Assembly (NCBI RefSeq): GCF_040126305.1
Contig: NZ_CP149512.1
Coordinates: 372,001-436,000 of the forward strand
DNA: 64,000 nucleotides
Direction of reading: 5' to 3'
Origin: Pararhizobium sp. A13
GTDB lineage: Bacteria; Pseudomonadota; Alphaproteobacteria; Rhizobiales; Rhizobiaceae
The notes under the pieces were generated by a model. The model had not been told where the DNA came from. It was given only the letters and a program-made list of their open reading frames with translations, and did not search any database. The position numbers and the translations under genes were made by a program. Shown piece after piece: positions 17,083-25,960 of this stretch (its first letter is position 1; every line of letters begins with the position of its first letter).

Positions 17083-17508
17083 TCAAGACCGAGGCTTCTT
17101 TGGCGTTTGACCAAGCCCGGCTGCCCTTGCCAGTTCCGAGCGCCTGGCAGCATAAGCGGGTGCGATCATGGGATAGTCGTCGGGCAGAGCCCACTTCTGG
17201 CGATATTGTTCCGGCGTCATCTGGTATTTGGCCATCAGGTGGCGCTTCAGCGATTTGAACTTCTTGCCGTCCTCGAAGCAGACCAGATAGTCGTCCTGGA
17301 TTGACTTGCGCACTGATATCGGTGGCTTTGGCTTCTCAACGATCGGCTCTGCCGCCTTTTCGTGGCCGATTCCGTTTAAGGCCGCATGGACATCTCCAAT
17401 TACCTTCGTGATTTCGCCGCCTGGAATAACGTGGTTGCCGACATAGGCCGCGACGATCTTTGCCGTGAGCGTCACGAGAAGGTCATGTGCGGGCAGCGTC
17501 TCAGGCAT
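17083..17508 (-). CDS. Ros/MucR family zinc-finger transcriptional regulator
   Basis: 141-residue MucR/Ros regulator, an alphaproteobacterial global repressor that binds AT-rich promoters and often controls exopolysaccharide and motility. The N-terminal oligomerization part contains [19 protein letters not shown]. The zinc-finger region is [21 protein letters not shown]. The second zinc ligand is Asp and the last position is Tyr, variants that do occur in the family. The C-terminal part has [21 protein letters not shown]. The start at 17508 follows GGAGAA; the frame opens at 17532. Plasmid-borne copies like this one are common. Confidence 0.88.
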   Translation of the reverse strand: MPETLPAHDLLVTLTAKIVAAYVGNHVIPGGEITKVIGDVHAALNGIGHEKAAEPIVEKPKPPISVRKSIQDDYLVCFEDGKKFKSLKRHLMAKYQMTPEQYRQKWALPDDYPMIAPAYAARRSELARAAGLGQTPKKPRS

Positions 17509-17955
17509 GCGGTGCGGTTCTCCAAAAAACATTGACGGGACGGCTCAGATAAGGCTGGCGTTCGTTGAAACGCGTGGCGGGTAGCGCCGGCACGTCGCCG
17601 GTTGCGCCGGCGTTTCGCTTTGTCATTTTGAGGAAGTCCCTCGCCTTCCAGCAAGCCGCGGCCTCCCCCGACACCGTGGCAACATTTCTGGCGTCGTGGT
17701 CTCGTGAGCTCTGCGAGAGAAACCGATTTATTTTGGGAACGTCCGCCTTACAAGAAAAAGGTCAGTGGTCGCGCACTTTCCTGCGTGATCCGGATAGTTA
17801 GCGTTGGCGAGGGATATCAGTTCAAACGCGGATGTCCGTCGCAAGTCGCGGTGTCGGGGCGATCGGCAACAGCTTTTGGCTAGGAGTGCCACGCGTTAAC
17901 TCTTTGAGGAGGCGCTTTAATAAAATGTGAAACCTGAGGGCCTCAACCAACTCCG
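17509..17955. other. No gene recognised
   Basis: About 450 bases between mucR and the small gene at 17956-18180. Only short overlapping frames are present, without family resemblance. It should contain the mucR promoter. Confidence 0.4.
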
Positions 17956-18180
17956 CTAGTTCATGAGCCTCCGAAACAGTCGCGCGAAGCGGCGGAACTC
18001 TTCCTGCTCATCCTCGAACCAGGCGTCGAGCGCACAGTAGGCGACCGCCGTCGCTGCTTCACTGCCATAGAGCGCGTGTGCCTGGTCGATGATGGCATCA
18101 TCGACCAGCTTGCCTTGGTCGGCGGGTTGAGGGCTTGTTGACTGCGGTCTTTTGGACCGGGATGGATTACGCGACACCAT
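17956..18180 (-). CDS. Small conserved rhizobial hypothetical protein
   Basis: 74-residue protein of unknown function. A polar N-terminus is followed by a compact helical-looking region [20 protein letters not shown] and the basic tail [13 protein letters not shown] take ATG 18180 as the start because CAGGGAGACG lies directly upstream. The same frame continues upstream into a LysR fragment, which I regard as an accidental fusion. No membrane segment or signal peptide. I do not recognise a named family. Confidence 0.6.
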   Translation of the reverse strand: MVSRNPSRSKRPQSTSPQPADQGKLVDDAIIDQAHALYGSEAATAVAYCALDAWFEDEQEEFRRFARLFRRLMN

Positions 18181-18399
18181 CGTCTCCCTGTGTCTGAAGT
18201 GACTTTGAATGATCGCCGGCCGGACACTCGTCGCCGACGCCCGCGTGGTTCGGACAAACAGCTGGACCCCGAGTTCTCGCTCCAGCGCCTGGATCTGCGT
18301 CAACAACGCCGGTTGGGCGACATGCACCCGTGCCCCTGCCCTGCCGAGGTGCAACTCCTCGGCGAATGCGACGAAATAGGTGAGTTGGCGCAGTTCCAT
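18181..18399 (-). pseudogene. LysR regulator remnant (HTH only)
   Basis: Codons 1 to about 50 encode a good LysR winged helix: [20 protein letters not shown], then [20 protein letters not shown]. After [10 protein letters not shown] the family sequence is lost and the frame reads through about 20 unrelated codons into the small gene at 17956-18180. No effector domain exists, so this is a 5' remnant. Its first 33 residues nearly repeat those of the remnant at 7484-7687, so both may descend from the same regulator type. Confidence 0.65.
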
Positions 18400-18521
18400 A
18401 TCATTGACCCATGGTGGTCGCTGGGTCGAACGAAATGCAATCCCAGCTTCGCGGTCAGAATACTTATTTATGTATAGAATAGCCAGTTATTTGATTATGG
18501 TCGCAGTGATCATGTGGACGA

Positions 18522-18779
18522 ATGACACCACGTGACCTTTTGGCTTGGAATGTTCGGAAGCTCCGCGTTCGCCGAGGGCTTTCGCAGGAGCGCCTCGCAT
18601 TTGAAGCTGGTCTTGAGCGGGTTTCGATCTCTCAGCTTGAGCGCAAACAAGTCAATCTAGGAGTAGATTCCCTAGGGAAAATTGCAGCCGCACTTAAATG
18701 CAAAGTCTCTGAATTACTATTGGAGCCTGCGGACGGTGAGAAAGCACCAGAGAACCTTCGCCGTGGACGTCGGAGCTGA
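18522..18779 (+). CDS. XRE-family helix-turn-helix regulator
   Basis: 85-residue DNA-binding protein consisting of one HTH_3 domain: LAWNVRKLRVRRGLSQERLA, then ISQLERKQVNLGVDSLGKIA, ending in ALKCKVSELL and a short acidic/basic tail. Such small Cro/C1-type proteins serve as controllers in plasmids, phages and restriction or toxin systems. No partner gene overlaps it. The nearest downstream feature is the 133-bp inverted-repeat element, so a former partner may have been lost. Confidence 0.8.
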   Translation: MTPRDLLAWNVRKLRVRRGLSQERLAFEAGLERVSISQLERKQVNLGVDSLGKIAAALKCKVSELLLEPADGEKAPENLRRGRRS

Positions 18780-18933
18780 CGATCAGGGTTTCGGCGCCTT
18801 GATGCAGCAAAAACGCTACGACGGGTTCGAACCCTAAGCCCGCGGAAGGCAACGGGTCTAAAGCCGTTCCATTGGAGATATTATGCGATCCTGCGAGCAC
18901 AGAACGAGAACACCTGGCGCGACATAGGTACTA

Positions 18934-19066
18934 GGGGAGCATGAGGAATTGTGGGGCCTTTCGTTCTTTGCCGGTTCAAATCTGACCGCCCTGTGAAAAA
19001 TCACAGGACAAACTTTAGACCATTCACGGCAATTTCGTTGGCGCCCCACAATTCCTCATGCTCCCC
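18934..19066. repeat. 133-bp element with 24-bp perfect inverted ends (MITE-like)
   Basis: The 24 bases at 18934-18957, starting GGGGAGCATGAGG, are exactly repeated in inverse orientation at 19043-19066. The 85-base interior contains a second small hairpin (CCTGTGA / TCACAGG around AAAA, 18990-19007). No coding capacity. Its right edge abuts the beginning of a truncated regulator frame (19067-19177), as expected for an insertion or deletion boundary. No clear target duplication was found by eye. The family of the ends was not recognised. Confidence 0.75.
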
Positions 19067-19177
19067 ACCGTTGCAGACATCCGGGAGGCGCTCGAAAGCG
19101 CAGGCGTTATCTTCATCGATGGAGACTATTCAGGATCAGGCGGACCTGGCGTTCGCTTAAGCAGCAATCACCCCTGA
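19067..19177 (+). pseudogene. Decapitated XRE-type regulator (C-terminal tail)
   Basis: A 36-codon frame begins directly at the right end of the inverted-repeat element and stops at 19175-19177. It reads TVADIREALESAGVIFIDGD and ends GGPGVRLSSNHP. This is the characteristic tail of the small one-domain XRE regulators of rhizobial plasmids (compare 7877-8119). No start codon or HTH is present. It is the 3' stump of a gene cut at the element boundary. Confidence 0.65.
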
Positions 19178-19502
19178 CTAGATTCGCTTCGACACGTGTC
19201 CCTGTCACAGGGTCAATGTGGATCGCTACACCTTCATTGCAATGGACTTGCACCATCTACTCCTTGCCGGTCTCCCGGCGCACCTTGTTCCCACCCCTTT
19301 AAATGCCAAGCGACACATGCACATCCGATATCATCGTTGCCCGCGGCTGAGGCCACTATCACACGATTGCCTAGTGAGCTGGTTCCGAGTTTTTCGGAGA
19401 AACCGAACCCCGTATTTTCGAGAATTGAACACTGTTCACTCCATGCAATGCATCGGTGGATAACGCAAATCAGGCTCGGCCCCAAACCCGACCAGGATGC
19501 CA
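19178..19502. other. No gene recognised
   Basis: About 325 bases between the regulator stump and the stop of fabI. No supported frame, and no clear terminator by eye. Confidence 0.4.
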
Positions 19503-20288
19503 TCAGTCGATGATGTGATAGCCCCCATCCACGTAAAGCACCTGCCCCGTGATCAGGCGCGCGGCGTCATGCGCGAGAAAGGCCGTTGCGACGCCAACAT
19601 CATCAATACTGACGAGCTCTCGGGCCGGCGCCTTCGTCTTTGTCTTTTCCAGCAGTTCATCGAATTCGGGAATCCCCGATGCGGCGCGCGTCGCCAGCGC
19701 GCCTGGCGAGATGGCGTGGACACGAATGTTCTTTGGTCCGAGTTCCGCGGCGAGATAACGAACAGCGCTCTCGAGGGCAGCCTTTGCCACGCCCATGATG
19801 TTGTAGTTCTCAACGACCTTTTGCGAGCCATAATAGGTCATCGTAAACAGCGTACCGCCTTTCTTCATAAGCGGCTCAGCGAGATGGGCCATGCGAATGA
19901 ATGACCAGCAGGAGATTTCCATCGTCTTCAGAAAGCCTTCGCGCGGCACGTCGACGACGCGGCCAACCAGCGTATCCCTCGGCGAAAAGGCGATGGAGTG
20001 GACGACGAAATCGAGTTCGCCCCACGTCTCTGAAATAGAGTCAAAGACCGCCTCGAGCTGGCCGTCAATGGCCATGTCCATCGGCATGAAGATCGGACTT
20101 TCGACCTCACGTGCGAGAGGCTCCACGTGTGGCTTGGCCTTGTCGTTGAGATAGGTAATTGCGAGCTCGGCGCCGAAGGCGCGAAAGGCTCGGGCACACC
20201 CCCAGGCTATCGAACGATCATTGGCGATACCGACGATCAGCCCTTTTCTGCCCCTGAGAAGCTGCGCATTGACGACCGGAATGGACAT
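19503..20288 (-). CDS. fabI: Enoyl-[acyl-carrier-protein] reductase (NADH), FabI type
   Basis: 261-residue short-chain dehydrogenase of the FabI branch, which performs the last reduction of fatty-acid elongation. The atypical nucleotide-binding sequence GLIVGIANDRSIAWG, the strand FVVHSIAFSPRD and the catalytic Tyr162-x6-Lys169 in ENYNIMGVAKAALE are all present; an additional tyrosine lies in TYYGSQK. The C-terminus YVDGGYHIID is typical. The ATG at 20288 follows GGGAGAAG. It is probably an accessory copy beside the main fabI. It is the last gene of a likely operon with DUF3141, pta and ackA, so it may act in a special fermentative or membrane context. Confidence 0.9.
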   Translation of the reverse strand: MSIPVVNAQLLRGRKGLIVGIANDRSIAWGCARAFRAFGAELAITYLNDKAKPHVEPLAREVESPIFMPMDMAIDGQLEAVFDSISETWGELDFVVHSIAFSPRDTLVGRVVDVPREGFLKTMEISCWSFIRMAHLAEPLMKKGGTLFTMTYYGSQKVVENYNIMGVAKAALESAVRYLAAELGPKNIRVHAISPGALATRAASGIPEFDELLEKTKTKAPARELVSIDDVGVATAFLAHDAARLITGQVLYVDGGYHIID

Positions 20289-20316
20289 TGGTTGCTTCTC
20301 CCGTGAAGGTTTGACT

Positions 20317-21495
20317 TCAAGACGCTGTGATAAGTGCAAGCGTATGGCGCGCAATCATCAACTCCTCATCAGTCGGCAGGACATAGAGCGCGACGCGGCT
20401 CGCCTCGGTGGAAATCAGCATCGCGCCTGCTTCGTTGGCCGCGGGATCAAGCTCGGCGCCAAGCCAGGTCAGACGCGCGGCAATGCGAGCCCGAATAGTT
20501 GGAGCGTTTTCTCCCACGCCGGCCGTGAAGACGAACGCATCCAGACCTCCCAGCGCACCGGCGAGCATCCCGGCACTCAGCGCACAGCGGTGGACTAAAT
20601 GATCGATCGCTAGGCTCGCGCGCGGATCGTCGCTGGCGAGCAAGTCGCGCATATCGCCGGAAATGCCCGACAGTCCCCTGAGACCAGACGACCGGTAGAG
20701 AAGGTCCGTGACCTCCCTGGTGCTCATGCCCTTCTGGTCGATCAGGTAGAGAACGACACCTGGATCCATCTGGCCTGGCCTGGTGCCCATCGGCAGGCCG
20801 TCGAGAGCCGTGAACCCCATGGTCGTCTCAAGACTGCGGCCGTTGCGCAGTGCGCACATCGAAGCGCCGCTGCCAAGATGCGCAACGATGATGCGGTCCT
20901 GCGCGACGGCGGGCGCCACCTCGGCCAGCCGCTCGGAAATATATTCGTAGGAAAGGCCATGGAACCCATAGCGCCGAATGCCGTCCTCGTAGAAGGCCCA
21001 TGGCAAGGCGTAACAGTCGGTATGGGCAGCGTGGCCACGATGGAAGGCCGTGTCAAAACACGCGATTTGGGGAACATCCGGATCGATGTCCATGGCAAGG
21101 CGGATTGGTGCCAGATTGTTGGGCTGATGCAGCGGTGCAAGCTTCTGTAAAGTCGCGAGCTTGTCGAGAATGTCATGGTCGATCAGGATCGGCTGCGCAT
21201 AATCCGGCCCGCCGTGAACCACGCGATGGCCGATGGCTCTGAGCGTAACGCCTTCGAGCGACTGCAGCCAGGTGCGGGTCTCAGTGATGGCAGCTGGCAG
21301 GTCCTTCACCACTCCCGGCTCATAACTGCGATCGACCAGCGCCGTGGTGTCGGCGGCGGTGGCGCGCAAACGGGGCCGGGTTCCTATGCCATCCATCTGC
21401 CCGCGAACGCGGCGCTCCAATCGCGTGCCGGCAACCTCGAAGATCTGGAACTTGAGGCTTGACGAGCCGGCGTTGACTACAAGGATCGCGTCCAT
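20317..21495 (-). CDS. ackA: Acetate kinase
   Basis: 392-residue acetate/propionate kinase interconverting acetyl phosphate + ADP and acetate + ATP. Signature 1 is seen as [16 protein letters not shown] at the N-terminus. Signature 2 and the active-site region appear as [28 protein letters not shown] and [17 protein letters not shown]; the C-terminal block is [17 protein letters not shown]. Length is normal. Its ATG lies 3 bases after the pta-like stop, so the pair is translationally coupled and forms the Pta-AckA route for substrate-level ATP formation or acetate activation. Confidence 0.95.
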   Translation of the reverse strand: MDAILVVNAGSSSLKFQIFEVAGTRLERRVRGQMDGIGTRPRLRATAADTTALVDRSYEPGVVKDLPAAITETRTWLQSLEGVTLRAIGHRVVHGGPDYAQPILIDHDILDKLATLQKLAPLHQPNNLAPIRLAMDIDPDVPQIACFDTAFHRGHAAHTDCYALPWAFYEDGIRRYGFHGLSYEYISERLAEVAPAVAQDRIIVAHLGSGASMCALRNGRSLETTMGFTALDGLPMGTRPGQMDPGVVLYLIDQKGMSTREVTDLLYRSSGLRGLSGISGDMRDLLASDDPRASLAIDHLVHRCALSAGMLAGALGGLDAFVFTAGVGENAPTIRARIAARLTWLGAELDPAANEAGAMLISTEASRVALYVLPTDEELMIARHTLALITAS

Positions 21496-21498
21496 GCG

Positions 21499-22455
21499 TC
21501 AAGCCGCCACTTGCGTCAGCCGCCGGCGGGCGGCCGCGTAAAGGGTCGCGACGGCGCACGAAGCAAGGCGGCTGCGCACCGAATCCGCCCGCGACGTCAG
21601 CACGATCGGTACGCGCGCGCCAAGCACAATTCCGGCCGCGTCGGCATGGGCGAGGAAAGTCAGGTTCTTGGCCAGCATGTTACCGGCTTCAAGGTCAGGC
21701 ACGACGATGATCTGCGCCCGGCCCGCCACTGGTGACGTGAGCCCCTTGATCTGAGCGGCTTCAACGCTTATCGCGTTATCGAACGCAAGCGGGCCGTCGA
21801 GCACTCCCCCGGTGATCTGGCCGCGATCGGCCATCTTGCACAGGGCCGCCGCCTCGATAGTCGAGGGAATCTTCGTTGTAACCGTCTCGACAGCTGACAC
21901 GATCGCCACCCGCGGCTCGCCGAGACCGATCGTGACCCAGAGGTCGATCGCGTTCTGCACGATATCGCGTTTGACATCCAGATCGGGAAAGATGTTGATC
22001 GCCGCATCGGTGATGAAGAGCGTGTCGGCATGGCCGGGGACGTCCATCACAAACACGTGGCTGATGCGCCGTTCGGTTCTAAGCCCGGTCGCAGAAGCGG
22101 TGACCTCGCGCATCAGTTCGTCGGTATGGAGGCTGCCCTTCATCAGGAGTTCGCCCTTTCCCTCCCGGATCAGGGTCACCGCCTTTGCCGCAGCGGCGTG
22201 GCTATGCGGCACGTCGATGATCTCGTGCGCCCGCAAATCAAGCCCGTTGTCGGCCGCCACCTGGCGAATCTTCGCTTCAGGCCCGATCAGCACCGGAACG
22301 ATCAGACGATGCTCGGCGGCTTCCAGCGCGCCGCGCAGCGAGGTTTCGTCACAGGGGTGCGCCACGATCATGACCGCGGACGGGACCTCCTGCGCGGCCG
22401 CTATCAGGCGGTCGTATTTCGATGGTTCATGGGTCGTCGCGGTCGTGTCAGCCAA
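21499..22455 (-). CDS. Phosphate acetyl/butyryltransferase
   Basis: 318-residue short-form phosphotransacetylase of the PTA/PTB family, moving the acyl group between CoA and phosphate. Typical blocks are LLMKGSLHTDELMREV, RISHVFVMDVPGHADTLFIT, MADRGQITGGVLDGPLAFDNAIS and IVVPDLEAGNMLAKNL. The short form with VLDGPLAFDNA is closer to bifunctional phosphate acetyl/butyryltransferases than to the long Pta. It is followed immediately by ackA and preceded by the DUF3141 gene (22 bp). This gene set recurs in rhizobial genomes with microaerobic or stored-carbon metabolism. Confidence 0.9.
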   Translation of the reverse strand: MADTTATTHEPSKYDRLIAAAQEVPSAVMIVAHPCDETSLRGALEAAEHRLIVPVLIGPEAKIRQVAADNGLDLRAHEIIDVPHSHAAAAKAVTLIREGKGELLMKGSLHTDELMREVTASATGLRTERRISHVFVMDVPGHADTLFITDAAINIFPDLDVKRDIVQNAIDLWVTIGLGEPRVAIVSAVETVTTKIPSTIEAAALCKMADRGQITGGVLDGPLAFDNAISVEAAQIKGLTSPVAGRAQIIVVPDLEAGNMLAKNLTFLAHADAAGIVLGARVPIVLTSRADSVRSRLASCAVATLYAAARRRLTQVAA

Positions 22456-22477
22456 TGGAAAACTCCTACTGTCTTGA

Positions 22478-24718
22478 TCATGCGCTACGATTGCGAGGCG
22501 CGGCGCGGGCCGGCATGGGCGTCGGCTCGCTGCTCACCTCTCCCTTTCCAAGATCAAAAAGCTCGGTCACCCGCTGGAAGCGCTCGGCCGCCGTGTCACT
22601 CAACGCCCCGGACGCCTCAAGCACGCCCCGAAGAACCTCCAACGCGGCCCGGCGCTCGTCGATCTCCTTCGGAAGCATCGTAGGGATAGCGGCCAGCGCT
22701 GCCGTCTCATCGTTCAGCAGGATGTAATACTGTTCCCGCACCAGTGCTTTGAACGCCGCCAGGTTCAACCGGCTAGCGCCTTGATGGTCACGCCGGATCC
22801 TGCGGATCGCCTCGAATCCGCGTTCGTCAGCCCCGCCACGACGCGCCATGCTGACGAACAGCAGCGACCGCACCAGAGCCTCAAGGGGACCGCCTTGGGG
22901 TATTTTTTCTCTCAACGCTACGGTTCGGGCTTCGACCAGCGCGCTGGTCAGCATGCTCTTTGGTGCCTGGCGCGGCGGGCGGTTGGACTGTGGATCGACG
23001 CCGAGTGCAGCCTGCAGCGCAGGCGAACCATAGACCACGCCGAAGGTTTCCTCTGCCAGCCTTTCGGACATCTTGCGCCAGCTTTCCAGTCCCTCGACGA
23101 TCTGCCCGGAAACCTGCTCCTGGAGGGCGAGGAAGGGATTGTCCGCATCTGCGGGACGACGGTCCTCGCGAACAAGCTCCGCCGCCCCCTGAACCCAGGC
23201 GAGAAATGGGTTGGACGGGCCAAACATCTCGTAGCTCAGGCGAAGCGGATGCAATCGCCGCATCGCCTCTGCCCATGACGGGTTCACGGCGGCTTTCACC
23301 GCAGGCTGGAAAAAGGCGCGGTACAGCGCAAGGTTGATCTCCGAGAGCCGCGCCGCGGCGGCAAACCGGTTATCGTCCTGAATGTCGTTGCCCCCGAGAG
23401 CGCGGATGTCGTCGAGGGTGCGTCTTTCGCAGCGCATGACCCACTCGCCGGTCACCAGCTCCGGATGCTCCATCGCCTCTCCTTTCGGCTCGAGGACCGC
23501 TTCGTAGAGGCCCGGGGGGAGCACGTCGATGAGATCGATGTTGGATGCGAACTCGTCATGCTCCTTGCGGGCGACACCGCCGGAGACGAAAATCCCCAAA
23601 TGACCGATCTTTTCGTGCACGACGTAGACGATGGTCTGACCAAGCGAACGAATTTCATCGACACTGTCGTAGAGGTCGAGAATCCAGTCGAGCGCCTGCT
23701 GCGGCGGCGTTATGTTATCTCCCTTGGAGCAAAAGACGACGATCGGCGAGCGGATCGTACGCAGGTCGACGGCCGTCCCATCAGAGGTGCGGATTTCTCC
23801 CGCAGCGAGCTTGTTGCCGATGAACAGTTCATCGACGATAAACTGCATTTCTTCCGCATTGAGCGTGACATGCCCTCCCCACCAGCGCTCGAAACCAAGA
23901 TAGCGTTCGGCCTCCGTATCGACCTTGGAATAGAGGTTATACTGCTTGGTCCACAGGGTATTGGCCGGGTTCTGGTTCTCGAAATTTTGGACAAGCCAGG
24001 CGCCGTCGAATTTTCCAGCGCCAAGATCGCCGAACAGTGCCGTCAGCCAGCTCCCGCCGAGAAGCCCACCGGAATAGCGCATAGGATTTTGTCCATGCAC
24101 GCCGGCCCAGTAGGCGAGTGGCGAGCCCGCGACAATGATCGGTCCGAACAACTCCGGCCTCAGCGCGGCGAGCATCATCACCGCCCATCCCGCCTGACAG
24201 TTGCCGATGACGCAGGGCTTGCCGTCCGCCTCGGGGTGGCGAGCAACCACGATTTCCAGAAATTGCGCCTCGGCGCGCGCGATCTTCTCGATGGTCTGGC
24301 CGGGCATGGGGTCGGGCAGGAAGCCGATGAAATAGCAGGCATGCCCTGCCTTCATTGCCACGCCGATCTCGCTGTCGGCCTTGAAACCGCCGATACCCGG
24401 GCCGTGCCCAGCCCGCGGATCGACGACGACAAAGGGGCGTTTGAGCGGATCGATCACGATCCCGGCGGGTGGAACAATGCGAACGAGGCCGTAGTTGACC
24501 GGCTCCGCGAAGGTCCGGGCGTCGGAGATGAGCTCGGCTTCATAGTCCAGCACGTGCGGCGCTCTTTGCGCCGCGTGCTCCTCATACTGCTCGGCACGCC
24601 GACGCATCACGTCAAGAAACAGAATCCAACGTTGCCATGCGTCGACTGAATAGTTCGCGGATGTGTCGGCAAATGCCGGAATCGACGATACGCTTGATAG
24701 CTCGGACATCTTGTCCAC
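22478..24718 (-). CDS. DUF3141 protein, PhaC-like alpha/beta hydrolase
   Basis: 746-residue DUF3141 protein, distantly related to poly(3-hydroxyalkanoate) synthases. The lipase-box-like sequence with Cys nucleophile is VIGNCQAGWAVMMLAAL (about residue 173). The regions IVIDPLKRPFVVVDPRAGHG and IVVFCSKGDNITPPQQALDWI resemble the alpha/beta-hydrolase core and its late Asp. No signal peptide. The C-terminal half (about 450-746) is helical and family-specific. It is first in the run DUF3141-pta-ackA-fabI with short gaps. A role in acyl-CoA or polyester handling is plausible but unproven. An in-frame ATG at 24709 is an alternative start. Confidence 0.85.
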   Translation of the reverse strand: MDKMSELSSVSSIPAFADTSANYSVDAWQRWILFLDVMRRRAEQYEEHAAQRAPHVLDYEAELISDARTFAEPVNYGLVRIVPPAGIVIDPLKRPFVVVDPRAGHGPGIGGFKADSEIGVAMKAGHACYFIGFLPDPMPGQTIEKIARAEAQFLEIVVARHPEADGKPCVIGNCQAGWAVMMLAALRPELFGPIIVAGSPLAYWAGVHGQNPMRYSGGLLGGSWLTALFGDLGAGKFDGAWLVQNFENQNPANTLWTKQYNLYSKVDTEAERYLGFERWWGGHVTLNAEEMQFIVDELFIGNKLAAGEIRTSDGTAVDLRTIRSPIVVFCSKGDNITPPQQALDWILDLYDSVDEIRSLGQTIVYVVHEKIGHLGIFVSGGVARKEHDEFASNIDLIDVLPPGLYEAVLEPKGEAMEHPELVTGEWVMRCERRTLDDIRALGGNDIQDDNRFAAAARLSEINLALYRAFFQPAVKAAVNPSWAEAMRRLHPLRLSYEMFGPSNPFLAWVQGAAELVREDRRPADADNPFLALQEQVSGQIVEGLESWRKMSERLAEETFGVVYGSPALQAALGVDPQSNRPPRQAPKSMLTSALVEARTVALREKIPQGGPLEALVRSLLFVSMARRGGADERGFEAIRRIRRDHQGASRLNLAAFKALVREQYYILLNDETAALAAIPTMLPKEIDERRAALEVLRGVLEASGALSDTAAERFQRVTELFDLGKGEVSSEPTPMPARAAPRNRSA

Positions 24719-25106
24719 TCCTTTGCAACCGGATCAGGATCAGTCGGCAGGCCTGAACGACATTGCCGCAGTGCTGGAAGTACAAAGCTAGCTGAATAGA
24801 TGGGAACGCGTGCACGATACACGATAGCACCGGATTGTTACATTCATTTTATAGCTGGGCCAGTTCACCCGGATCGAGTGCCCGTTCCTCCTCTACTTTC
24901 ATCGAAAGGTGACGCTCGGGAGCGAATGCCTCAGCGACCTAAAACTGGCAGCAGGCTATTCGCCACCAAAGAATAAGAGCGAGCGGGTTTTCGCCTCACA
25001 CAATTTACGACTCGTCGTCACGAGCTGATTGTCGAATTGTCGCAACAGGTTTAAGTTGTCCCCGCAACGGTCGAGTGCAGAAATCCATGCAGGAGTTCGA
25101 ACCGAG
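24719..25106. other. Divergent promoter region
   Basis: About 390 bases between the divergently transcribed DUF3141 and CBS-BON genes. It must carry both promoters. I looked for an FNR/FixK-type palindrome (TTGAT-N4-ATCAA) and saw none that was convincing. Confidence 0.45.
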
Positions 25107-25781
25107 ATGCGCGTCAAAGATGTCATGACGATAAAAGTCGTCAGAATATCACCTGACCACAGTGTCAGGCAGGCCGCCAAGATGATGCTGGATAATCAGG
25201 TCAGCGGCATCCCGGTCGTCGACGACGACGGACGTCTGCTCGGTATCATCAGCGAAGGCGATTTGATCCGAAGGACGGAACTGGGAAGCGAAGCGACCGT
25301 ATCGCTTGCCGAGAAAGCCATGCCTGCCGAAGAGAGAGCCAGCGCCTATGTCAAACGCAGCTCGTGGAGGGTCGGCGACGCGATGACGAGCAATCTCGTG
25401 ACCATTGACGAGGACGCCTCGCTTACGCGCGTAGCCCAGCTGATGCAGGAGCGCGGCATAAAGCGCATTCCCGTAACAAGAGCTGGCGAACTGGTCGGCA
25501 TCGTCAGCCGGGCGGACCTGTTGCAGGCAATTCTGGTGGCCAAGCCGGATCAAACCGCAGCAGGCGATGAGGCCATTCAGCTCAGCATCGCGGTCCGCCT
25601 TGCAGAAAACACCGGTCTGGAAGGCCTCGACGTGAAAGTGACTGTAGCCGACGGGATGGTTCATCTGTGGGGTAACGTCGAGACGCCTGAGTGCAGGAGA
25701 GCCGCGCGGATCGTCGCAGAGAGTGTTCGCGGCGTCAGAGGCGTTGTCGAGCACTTTTCGCAGCCTTTCCCGTCTGGATAG
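25107..25781 (+). CDS. CBS-pair protein with C-terminal BON domain
   Basis: 224-residue protein. Two CBS motifs form a Bateman module: first MRVKDVMTIKVVRISPDHSV to LLGIISEGDLI (about 1-65), second VGDAMTSNLVTIDEDASL to LVGIVSRADLL (about 90-150). A BON domain follows (about 155-222), with GLEGLDVKVTVADGMVHLWG. CBS pairs sense adenine nucleotides or divalent ions; BON domains bind phospholipid or ligands. No signal peptide, so probably cytoplasmic. The start at 25107 follows AGGAG. It is upstream of glgP and divergent from the acetyl-phosphate operon, fitting an energy-sensing role, which is inference. Confidence 0.88.
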   Translation: MRVKDVMTIKVVRISPDHSVRQAAKMMLDNQVSGIPVVDDDGRLLGIISEGDLIRRTELGSEATVSLAEKAMPAEERASAYVKRSSWRVGDAMTSNLVTIDEDASLTRVAQLMQERGIKRIPVTRAGELVGIVSRADLLQAILVAKPDQTAAGDEAIQLSIAVRLAENTGLEGLDVKVTVADGMVHLWGNVETPECRRAARIVAESVRGVRGVVEHFSQPFPSG

Positions 25782-25960
25782 AAATATCCCGTACGGGGTG
25801 AACTTTGCTGCTCGAAAATTGCGCGCGGACGCAATGAACTATTGAAAGCGGCGTTGAAGGGGGAGGTAATGGCACAGACCATACAGACGGCAGTTGTCCG
25901 AGCCTTCCGAGCAGTGCTCGAAATAAACGAGGCGCAGGCCGCAAGCCCGAGATCGCGGAG

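Noticed and set aside
18823..18834. GGGTTCGAACCC, resembling the T-arm of a tRNA
   Set aside because: It is simply a 12-bp palindrome; no acceptor, D or anticodon arms could be fitted around it.
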